Origin: Clostridiales bacterium
GTDB taxonomy: Bacteria; Bacillota; Clostridia; Oscillospirales; Acutalibacteraceae
Direction of reading: 5' to 3'
DNA length: 5,306 nt
NCBI GenBank assembly: GCA_019419895.1
Contig: JAHZIE010000062.1
Span: forward strand, 8,929 to 14,234
The notes beneath the pieces were generated by a model that saw nothing but the letters and a program-made list of their open reading frames with translations, searched no databases and was not told where the DNA came from. The translations under genes and the position numbers were made by a program. Shown piece after piece: positions 1 through 4,758 of the stretch (position 1 is the stretch's first letter; every line of letters starts with the position of its first letter).

Positions 1-39
1 TACGCTTCCCTGTATAACAGTCAGTTTGAAAATGCATAG
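1..39 (+). CDS. Possible 3' end of an upstream gene (partial, unidentified)
   Basis: Read from base 1, the first frame gives twelve sense codons (YASLYNSQFENA) and then TAG at 37-39. The other two plus-strand frames meet stops at 40-42 (frame 2) and 15-17 (frame 3). A terminator-like hairpin begins about 20 bases after this stop, which fits the end of a plus-strand gene. The fragment is too short to identify a family, and twelve open codons can arise by chance, so the call rests mainly on the terminator behind it. Confidence 0.35.
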   Translation, partial: YASLYNSQFENA

Positions 40-59
40 ATAAGATCTTTCCCAGATAA

Positions 60-102
60 AAACCCGGAGCATTTTGATTGAAATGATCCGGGTTTCTTAT
101 TG
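60..102 (+). terminator. Intrinsic terminator for the upstream gene
   Basis: A 9-bp perfect stem, AAACCCGGA (60-68) with TCCGGGTTT (87-95), continues after one G/A mismatch into a further 5-bp stem, CATTT (70-74) with AAATG (81-85), closed by a six-base loop. A T-rich tract (93-101, TTTCTTATT) follows. The outer A and T arms would let it work to some degree on either strand, but there is no visible minus-strand gene to its right that needs it. Confidence 0.8.
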
Positions 103-128
103 TCGCATGGATAATTTAATGTTATAAT
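100..128 (+). promoter_or_regulatory. Sigma-A-type promoter for the membrane protein gene
   Basis: A -35 box TTGTCG (100-105, four of six consensus bases) lies 17 bases before a perfect -10 box TATAAT (123-128). The -10 is preceded by TGt at 120-122, an extended -10 element. The predicted start of transcription is near 135, giving a leader of about 54 bases. The -35 box starts in the T-tract of the preceding terminator. I saw no operator-like repeat in the leader. Confidence 0.7.
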
Positions 129-188
129 ATACAAAATAATCAGTGATAATAATCCTGAAATCCCCAACCGGAAAAGGATGAAAAGACT

Positions 189-896
189 ATGAGAGGCCGC
201 AAAATTATTTTTTGGTTTGTTTTTATTACGTTGATTCTGTCGGCAGTGTATTCCATTGTCCAGTTTTCAATTGCCCCAACTCAGATAGAACCCAACCATG
301 ATCATATCAAGCTGAAAAGCGACTATCTGCTTATGTTTGTACAATGCGTTTTGGGGCTTGTTATCATGCTTCTTCCGACCATGCTGGAAAAGAAATTTAA
401 GATCGAAATTCCCAATTTCATGTACATCCTGTTTATCATTTTTCTTTACAGCGCCATTTATCTGGGGGAGGTTCAGAGCTTTTACTACAAAATTCCCAAC
501 TGGGATACCATCCTCCATACCTTCAGTGGCGCCATGCTTGGTGCCCTCGGCTTTGCGGTGGTGGATATTCTCAATGAAAGCAAACGTGTAAAAATGATGC
601 TCAGCCCTTTGTTTGTGGCTCTGTTCGCTTTGTGCTTTGCGATAACTTTGGGTGTTGTATGGGAAATTTATGAATACACTGCGGACGGCCTTTTAGGAAT
701 GAATATGCAGAAGTTTGCCCTGGAGGATGGGACTCTGTTGACAGGCCGCCAGGCTTTGGAGGATACGATGGAGGACTTGATTGTCGATGCCCTTGGGGCG
801 GCGGTGATCTCCGGGATTGGATATCTGAATCTGCGCAGAAAGCATAAAAAGAGGGAGCTTGCGAAACAGGCGGAAGGAACTGGGGAGGTTCATTGA
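189..896 (+). CDS. Polytopic membrane protein of unknown function (YjdF/DUF2238-like)
   Basis: This 235-residue protein has about six predicted membrane segments, at roughly residues 6-26, 46-64, 77-95, 110-127, 138-157 and 197-213, and a basic, soluble C-terminal tail (RRKHKKRELAKQ, about 216-227). Conserved-looking polar motifs sit in or next to the helices: WDTILHTFSG (105-114), WEIYEY (158-163) and DTMEDLIVDALGA (192-204). That pattern of an Asp/His motif, a paired-Glu motif and a late D-T-x-x-D motif resembles the DUF2238/YjdF group of membrane proteins, which has no established function; the match is from memory. The His and acidic residues could bind a metal or form a catalytic site, but that is inference. 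The ATG at 189 has an AAGG-type ribosome binding site (174-177) about 11 bases upstream. It has its own promoter, and no terminator separates it from the DegV gene, so read-through is possible. Confidence 0.8.
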   Translation: MRGRKIIFWFVFITLILSAVYSIVQFSIAPTQIEPNHDHIKLKSDYLLMFVQCVLGLVIMLLPTMLEKKFKIEIPNFMYILFIIFLYSAIYLGEVQSFYYKIPNWDTILHTFSGAMLGALGFAVVDILNESKRVKMMLSPLFVALFALCFAITLGVVWEIYEYTADGLLGMNMQKFALEDGTLLTGRQALEDTMEDLIVDALGAAVISGIGYLNLRRKHKKRELAKQAEGTGEVH

Positions 897-921
897 CAGT
901 ATTCCCAATATGTGGTATCAT
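893..921 (+). promoter_or_regulatory. Near-consensus sigma-A promoter for the DegV gene
   Basis: A perfect -35 box TTGACA (893-898) is separated by exactly 17 bases from TATCAT (916-921, five of six matches). TGg at 913-915 forms an extended -10. The -35 box contains the TGA stop codon (894-896) of the membrane protein gene. The predicted transcript starts near 928, leaving a leader of about 64 bases before the DegV start. It is one of the strongest promoter matches in the window. Confidence 0.8.
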
Positions 922-978
922 AGAGTTGGATACGATGTCATAGCATTAAGAAATGTTAAGATAGATAAATTAGAATTT

Positions 979-985
979 GAGGTGG
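979..985 (+). promoter_or_regulatory. Ribosome binding site that fixes the DegV start at 992
   Basis: GAGGTGG (979-985) is the only good Shine-Dalgarno sequence here. It is well spaced from ATG 992 (9 bases after GAGG), too close to ATG 986, and would lie inside the coding sequence if TTG 977 were the start. The protein starting at 992 begins MAYQLFSDSC, which fits the N-terminal strand typical of DegV proteins. Confidence 0.75.
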
Positions 986-991
986 ATGAAA

Positions 992-1861
992 ATGGCATAT
1001 CAACTGTTCAGTGATTCCTGTTCCAATCTTACCGACGCGATGATAGCGGATTTGGATGTTGAAATCCTCTCTTTGACAGTGCGGGCCGACGGCAGGGAAT
1101 ATTACAGCTATATCAAAGGGGAAAAAACAGATATTAAAAAATTCTATGATCTGATGCGGGCCGGGCATTCTCTGGAAACCTCCCAGCTCAATATGGAGAA
1201 ATGCAGGGAAGCTTTTGCCGCGGTGTTGGAACAAGGGCAGGATGTGCTGTATCTGGCTTTTTCTTCTGCGTTGAGCGGGACTTATAATGTAGCTACCGTT
1301 GTCGCGGATGAATTGAAGGAAAAATATCCCGGCAGAAAAATTTATGTTGTGGATTCTCTGGCCGCTTCTATGGGAGAGGGGCTGATGCTGACCTATGCTG
1401 CCAACAAGCGCAAGGAGGGAAAATCTATTGACGAGGTGCGAGACTGGCTGGAAAATAATAAACTGAGCTTTTGCCACTGGTTTACAGTGGACGATCTTTA
1501 TCATTTAAAACGGGGAGGAAGGGTTTCGGCCGCGACAGCCCTTTTGGGTACCATGCTCAGCATCAAGCCGGTTCTTCATGTGGATAATGAGGGAAGGCTG
1601 ATCAATGTAAGCAAGGCGAGAGGAAGGAAAAAATCCCTGGAGGCGCTGGTAGACAGGATGGCCGAAACTTGTGTCAATCCAGAGGATCAGCTGATTTACA
1701 TTTCCCATGGGGATTGTCTGGAGGATGCCAAGTATGTGGAAAAGCTGGTTCGGGAACGGCTCCATGTAAAGGATGTCAAAATCAACTATGTGGATCCTGT
1801 GATTGGCGCCCATTCCGGTCCTGGAACAGTCGCTCTGTTTTTTGTGGGAACCGAAAGATAG
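992..1861 (+). CDS. DegV family fatty-acid-binding protein (FakB-like)
   Basis: This protein of 289 residues matches the usual DegV length of about 280-290 and is complete. DegV proteins bind a fatty acid; the FakB members present it to the kinase FakA, which makes acyl phosphate for phospholipid synthesis in the cytosol. Visible family marks are the N-terminal SDSCSNL (7-13), TSQ (63-65), SSALSGTY (91-98), VDSLAASMGEG (119-129), LKRGGRVS (171-178), a SIKPVL segment (189-194) and the C-terminal GAHSGPG (272-278). The Thr at 63, Ser at 91-95 and His 274 are placed like the residues that hold the fatty-acid carboxylate in FakB structures (family knowledge). No FakA/Dak2 gene is in the window, so a partner would have to be encoded elsewhere, and the bound fatty acid cannot be read from the sequence. 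In-frame TTG 977 and ATG 986 are less likely starts because of the ribosome binding site position. Confidence 0.95.
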   Translation: MAYQLFSDSCSNLTDAMIADLDVEILSLTVRADGREYYSYIKGEKTDIKKFYDLMRAGHSLETSQLNMEKCREAFAAVLEQGQDVLYLAFSSALSGTYNVATVVADELKEKYPGRKIYVVDSLAASMGEGLMLTYAANKRKEGKSIDEVRDWLENNKLSFCHWFTVDDLYHLKRGGRVSAATALLGTMLSIKPVLHVDNEGRLINVSKARGRKKSLEALVDRMAETCVNPEDQLIYISHGDCLEDAKYVEKLVRERLHVKDVKINYVDPVIGAHSGPGTVALFFVGTER

Positions 1862-1952
1862 CAGTAGAGAATATTTGCAAGCGGTGTAAGGCTGCCCTCT
1901 GTGGGGAAAGGCTTTGCGCCGTTTTTCAATTTAAGGAGAAAATAAGAGAATA

Positions 1953-1983
1953 GGGAACGGAATCGCCGTTCCCGGTATTTTTT
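1953..1983 (+). terminator. Intrinsic terminator after the DegV gene
   Basis: An 8-bp perfect stem, GGGAACGG (1953-1960) with CCGTTCCC (1966-1973), has a five-base loop and is followed by GGTA and a run of six T (1978-1983). It lies 92 bases after the DegV stop. The stretch in between contains no gene I can support, only an unused AAGGAG at 1933-1938. The hairpin separates the DegV unit from the walJ operon. Confidence 0.9.
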
Positions 1984-2004
1984 CACTGATTTTATGAGAA
2001 CTTC

Positions 2005-2033
2005 TGGACGGGAAGAAAATGGACATGTATAAT
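2005..2033 (+). promoter_or_regulatory. Promoter for the walJ-rlmH operon
   Basis: TGGACG (2005-2010, four of six -35 matches) lies 17 bases before a perfect TATAAT (2028-2033). The predicted start near 2040 gives a leader of about 52 bases, AT-rich, with a weak ATTCT/AGAAT inverted repeat (2042-2046 and 2054-2058). It sits directly after the DegV terminator, as expected for the start of a new transcription unit. Confidence 0.65.
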
Positions 2034-2091
2034 AGAATGGAATTCTAAAAATAAGAATAAATATAGTCGTATAGGAAGTGTCACATAAAAT

Positions 2092-2883
2092 ATGGCGAGA
2101 TTTTGTCCTCTTTACAGCGGCAGCAGCGGCAATTCCATGTTTTTTGGAGGTTCCGCCGGAAATATTTTGATCGATATCGGCATGAGCGCCAAAAAGATAG
2201 AGGAGGCGCTCCGGCAGATATTTATAGATCCCAAAACGGTGGAAGCTATATTCATTACCCATGAGCATATTGATCATGTAAGAGGGCTTAAGGTATTTGC
2301 CAAGCGGTATGGAACGAAAATTGTCACATCACAAGGTACTGCGGAGGCGCTGATTGAGCAGGATATGATACCCGAAAAGGCAAAGCTGGAGATCATCCCG
2401 GAGGAAGGAATGGAAACGGCGGGAATGAAAATTGTTCCGTTTCATACTCCCCATGATGCCCGTGAAAGCATTGGATTTCATATCGACACTTATGACGGCC
2501 GCCGTGCGGCTGTGGCAACAGACTTGGGGTATCTGCCGGAAAGGGTGAAGGGGGCGCTGAGGGGAGTGGATCTCTTGGTGCTGGAATCCAACCATGATGT
2601 CCGAATGCTGCAGAACGGTTCCTATCCTTATCCTCTGAAAAGGCGTATTTTGTCGGAAATCGGCCACTTGTCCAATGAAGCTTGTGCCGGCTCGCTCTCA
2701 GAATTTGCGGGATCAGGAACAACGCGGTTCTTCCTGGCCCATCTGAGCAGGGAGAACAATCTGCCGGAGCTTGCCCTTGAAACGGCGAAAACAGAGCTGC
2801 AGCTCGCCGGACTGCACAGCGGAGTGGATTACCAGCTCACTGTGGCGCCGCGGAATGGACCGGAAAAAATTACGATTTTTTGA
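2092..2883 (+). CDS. walJ: WalJ/YycJ-type MBL-fold metallo-hydrolase
   Basis: This is a 263-residue metallo-beta-lactamase-fold enzyme of the YycJ/WalJ (VicX) type, close to the family's usual length of about 265. The N-terminal SGSSGNS (9-15) and LIDIG (26-30) are typical. The metal-binding motif THEHIDH (56-62) holds the HxHxDH signature; further candidate ligands are His 121-Asp 122 in TPHDA, Asp 144 in ATDLGYL, and His 192 or His 217 in GHLSNE and LAHLS. LESNHD (164-169) is also characteristic. Members are tied genetically to the WalRK cell-wall regulon, and Bacillus YycJ has been described as a 5'-to-3' DNA exonuclease linked to mismatch repair, so the substrate here may be nucleic acid; that is family knowledge. 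The ribosome binding site AGGAAG (2073-2078) is rather far upstream (13 bases). walR, walK, walH and walI are not beside it. The gene leads a three-gene operon, with rlmH starting 9 bases after its stop. Confidence 0.92.
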   Translation: MARFCPLYSGSSGNSMFFGGSAGNILIDIGMSAKKIEEALRQIFIDPKTVEAIFITHEHIDHVRGLKVFAKRYGTKIVTSQGTAEALIEQDMIPEKAKLEIIPEEGMETAGMKIVPFHTPHDARESIGFHIDTYDGRRAAVATDLGYLPERVKGALRGVDLLVLESNHDVRMLQNGSYPYPLKRRILSEIGHLSNEACAGSLSEFAGSGTTRFFLAHLSRENNLPELALETAKTELQLAGLHSGVDYQLTVAPRNGPEKITIF

Positions 2884-2892
2884 GGTGGAAGT

Positions 2893-3375
2893 ATGCTGAA
2901 TATTTCTATTGTTTGTGTGGGAAGGCTAAAGGAATTGTTTTGGAGGGATGCCTGCGCGGAATACGCCAAACGGATGAACGGGCTTTGTAAATTCCAAATT
3001 ATTGAGGTGGAAGAAGAGCGGCTGCCGGACAATCCCTCCCAGGCGCAGATCGCAAAGGCTCTTGAGGAGGAGGGAAAACGCCTGCTCAACAAGGTGGTGG
3101 GAGGAACCAGGATCATTGCCCTTTGCGTTGAGGGGAGAGAGATGTCGTCGGAAGCCTTATCCTCCAACCTGCAGTCGATTGCCGTCAGTGGAATCAGCAG
3201 CGTCGCTTTTTTAATCGGAGGCTCCTGGGGGCTGTCTCCTCAGGTGAAGCAGGCCGCCTCACAGAGACTTTCCATGTCGCCCATGACCTTTCCTCACCAG
3301 CTCGCGAGGGTCATGCTGTGTGAACAGATATACCGCGCCTTTCAAATTGCTAATGATGGAAAATACCATAAATAG
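2893..3375 (+). CDS. rlmH: 23S rRNA (pseudouridine1915-N3)-methyltransferase RlmH
   Basis: RlmH is a small SPOUT-class (trefoil-knot) methyltransferase that uses S-adenosylmethionine to methylate N3 of pseudouridine 1915 in helix 69 of 23S rRNA, acting on assembled ribosomes. At 160 residues this copy is full length. It has the expected N-terminal strand (ISIVCVGRLKE, 4-14), the cofactor-binding knot FLIGGSWGLS (106-115), MTFPHQLARV (131-140), EQIYRAF (144-150) and the C-terminal YHK (158-160). Two positions look slightly unusual: Trp 112 in the GGSxG loop, and a tail reading NDGKYHK where Bacillus-type proteins have RGEPYHK. Neither removes a residue I would call essential. AGGTGG (2883-2888), whose first base is the last base of the walJ stop codon, is the ribosome binding site, so translation is probably coupled. 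A walJ-to-rlmH neighbourhood is also known from Bacillus and relatives. Confidence 0.95.
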   Translation: MLNISIVCVGRLKELFWRDACAEYAKRMNGLCKFQIIEVEEERLPDNPSQAQIAKALEEEGKRLLNKVVGGTRIIALCVEGREMSSEALSSNLQSIAVSGISSVAFLIGGSWGLSPQVKQAASQRLSMSPMTFPHQLARVMLCEQIYRAFQIANDGKYHK

Positions 3376-3380
3376 GAGGA
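3374..3380 (+). promoter_or_regulatory. Strong ribosome binding site supporting a GTG start at 3387
   Basis: AGGAGGA (3374-3380) overlaps the last two bases of the rlmH stop codon (TAG 3373-3375) and lies 6 bases before GTG 3387, ideal spacing. The next in-frame ATG is at about 3435, 16 codons in and without such a site. The GTG is therefore the likely start. Confidence 0.85.
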
Positions 3381-3386
3381 AGTTCA

Positions 3387-4271
3387 GTGGACGAGAAACA
3401 GTTTGTGGAGTTTCTTGGGAAAATTGGTATCAGGATGACGGAAGGAAGGCCCTTGCCCTATGCGCGGGCGATGGAGAATTACGGACGGATAAAAACGGCC
3501 TTTGACAAGAGCCATGAGGATTATCTTTCAGAGGTGAAAAAACTGGCCGGCGAAAACACGATGAAAATTCCAGAGCTGAACCTGATTTATTTCGCTAATT
3601 TTGCCTGGGAAGCCCGAAAAAACTACGACCGGATCGGCATCAGTGAAAAAATATATTGGGATACTATGTCGGATATCAGAGTCTGGACAGAACACTGCGG
3701 GAGAGTTTTTCATCAGTTTGGGCTTATGCAGACCGGATGGTTGCAGCATCATATAAAGCTTCTGGTTTTTCGCCTGGGACGGCTGCAATTTGAAATGGGA
3801 AGGTTTATTGCTGAAAAGGATCATGAGCAGATGGAAGATCAGGCCCCAGTCCTGCAGGTGCATATTGCGGAGGGGGAACCCCTGAAGCATGAAGAATGCC
3901 TTCGCTCTTATGGAGAGGCGGTGGAATTTTTCCGTGACAAGGAGGAACAGTTTCACTTTTACCCCAAGGCGTTTCTCTGCTATTCCTGGCTGATGCATCC
4001 AAATTTAAAGAAGGTTCTGCCGCCGGATTCCAATATTGTGCTGTTTCAATCCGATTATGAGATTATTTACGAGGATCCCAATGACTCCCAGATGCTAGAG
4101 CGGGTCTTTGGTGTGGAAAAAAAGCCTGCCCATTTGGACGAGCTTCCGAGAAAAACCAGCCTGCAGAGAAATATCCTGAGGTTTATGGAAAATGGCGGGC
4201 GGATTGGCGAGGGGGAAGGACTTATGTGGTTTCCGGCCAAAGGAAGAGAAATTCCTCTGCAATGGCGTTGA
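3387..4271 (+). CDS. GNAT-like acyltransferase-domain protein, function unknown
   Basis: This is a 294-residue soluble protein with no signal peptide or membrane segment. The C-terminal half carries features I recognise from the two-domain 'acyltransferase domain-containing' proteins of gut Clostridia (NAT_N plus GNAT_C domains, Pfam names from memory): FRLGRLQFEM (128-137), VHIAEGEPL (158-166), SYGEAVEFF (174-182), CYSWLMHPNLKKVLP (198-212) and DSNIVLFQ (214-221). The N-terminal part (about 1-150) is mainly helical and rich in charged and aromatic residues. I do not see the classical GNAT acetyl-CoA loop (Q/R-x-x-G-x-G/A), so catalysis and the acyl donor are unproven. It starts with GTG behind a strong ribosome binding site and lies 11 bases after rlmH, so it is the third gene of the walJ operon. 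A link to ribosome or envelope maintenance is only inference from position. No terminator follows closely; the next good hairpin is about 300 bases on. Confidence 0.75.
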   Translation: MDEKQFVEFLGKIGIRMTEGRPLPYARAMENYGRIKTAFDKSHEDYLSEVKKLAGENTMKIPELNLIYFANFAWEARKNYDRIGISEKIYWDTMSDIRVWTEHCGRVFHQFGLMQTGWLQHHIKLLVFRLGRLQFEMGRFIAEKDHEQMEDQAPVLQVHIAEGEPLKHEECLRSYGEAVEFFRDKEEQFHFYPKAFLCYSWLMHPNLKKVLPPDSNIVLFQSDYEIIYEDPNDSQMLERVFGVEKKPAHLDELPRKTSLQRNILRFMENGGRIGEGEGLMWFPAKGREIPLQWR

Positions 4272-4568
4272 TAAGGACGTGACGATTCTATCAGAGAGAG
4301 ATTTTGACGGGTCTAATGTATTTAGGAAAAAACGGCCGGGAATTTTTTATGTTTTGCCAAATCCATACAGTTTTTCGGCAAAGATTCCGTGTGATGATAG
4401 CATTTGAGAAGGACAAACCTTGAATGAACATGGGTAAACCATTTTTCACTTGTTGGCGTTTGTAGGACTATTGATTGTTTGAAAGACAGTTTAGGAATAT
4501 CTGTAATTGTCTCGCTGTTTTGTCTGCCAATCCAGATAAGAGCGTTTTATATTTACTGGTGAGATGGG
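4272..4568. other. Gene-free stretch between the acyltransferase-like gene and the convergent terminator
   Basis: About 297 bases, AT-rich, with no open frame that has both a plausible start and a recognisable product. I found only weak elements: six A (4327-4332) facing six T (4343-4348) around a GC-rich 10-base loop, which could be a poor terminator; a TTGACG (4304-4309) with no matching -10; and a short inverted repeat TTTGCC/GGCAAA. It most likely serves as a long 3' untranslated region, or is leftover sequence between convergent transcription units. A small RNA cannot be excluded, but nothing positive supports one. Confidence 0.5.
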
Positions 4569-4616
4569 AACAAATAGAAAGCCGGCGCGAAACTCCGCGC
4601 CGGCTTTCTATTTGTT
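4569..4616. terminator. Bidirectional terminator, 21-bp perfect inverted repeat
   Basis: The left arm (4569-4589) and right arm (4596-4616) are perfectly complementary over 21 bases around a six-base loop AAACTC. The inner part is very GC-rich (GCCGGCGCG with CGCGCCGGC), and the outer part ends in CTATTTGTT on both strands, giving a T-rich tail in each direction. It lies between the plus-strand walJ operon and the minus-strand upp gene, so it probably stops transcription from both sides. Confidence 0.85.
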
Positions 4617-4722
4617 ATGTTCTGAAATGCTTTCCTCTTCCTGCCGGAAAAAAGCAAATAAACTCCGAGGATAACTGGCCGATAAACGCCAAACTGAGAA
4701 GGAATTTCCCAGAAAACTCAAC

Positions 4723-4758
4723 GGACAGGATTGTTATTTTGTGCCGAAAATCCTGTCC
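4723..4758. repeat. 10-bp inverted repeat straddling the upp stop codon
   Basis: GGACAGGATT (4723-4732) and AATCCTGTCC (4749-4758) are perfect complements separated by 16 bases. The loop contains the upp stop codon (4734-4736) and its last few codons; the right arm is coding (part of the GDRIF segment). In the upp mRNA it would form a hairpin at the end of the coding region. There is no long T-run after it, so it is not a standard terminator; it may stabilise the transcript end or be chance. Confidence 0.6.

Noticed and set aside
601..921. Minus-strand open frames opposite the membrane protein gene
   Set aside because: They are antisense to a gene with clear membrane helices and motifs, and they give low-complexity proline-rich translations.
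977..991. TTG 977 or ATG 986 as the start of the DegV protein
   Set aside because: The ribosome binding site lies inside or too close to these starts; ATG 992 has proper spacing and gives a typical DegV N-terminus.
928..991. Regulatory leader or operator before the DegV gene
   Set aside because: Only short matches (CATT/AATG, repeated CATAG) are present; no riboswitch fold or recognisable FapR-type operator was seen.
1669..1953. Cysteine-rich 94-codon open frame overlapping the 3' end of the DegV gene
   Set aside because: It overlaps nearly 200 bases of a clear DegV reading frame. The DegV C-terminus is complete at 1861 with its GAHSGPG motif, so no frameshift is needed.
4304..4332. TTGACG as a promoter for a small RNA in the gene-free stretch
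   Set aside because: No -10-like sequence lies 16-18 bases downstream; the bases there are a run of A.
4327..4348. A-run, GC-rich core, T-run as a terminator of the walJ operon
   Set aside because: The only stem is six A-T pairs with a ten-base loop; the CGGCCG core is self-complementary but too short to form a hairpin. Too weak to annotate.
4192..4407. 71-codon open frame at the end of the acyltransferase-like gene
   Set aside because: Its first third overlaps the real gene in another frame, there is no ribosome binding site, and the product resembles nothing.
4424..4465. Short 13-codon frame beginning MNMGKPFF
   Set aside because: Very short, only a weak AAGGA-like sequence upstream, no promoter, and no reason to think it is translated.
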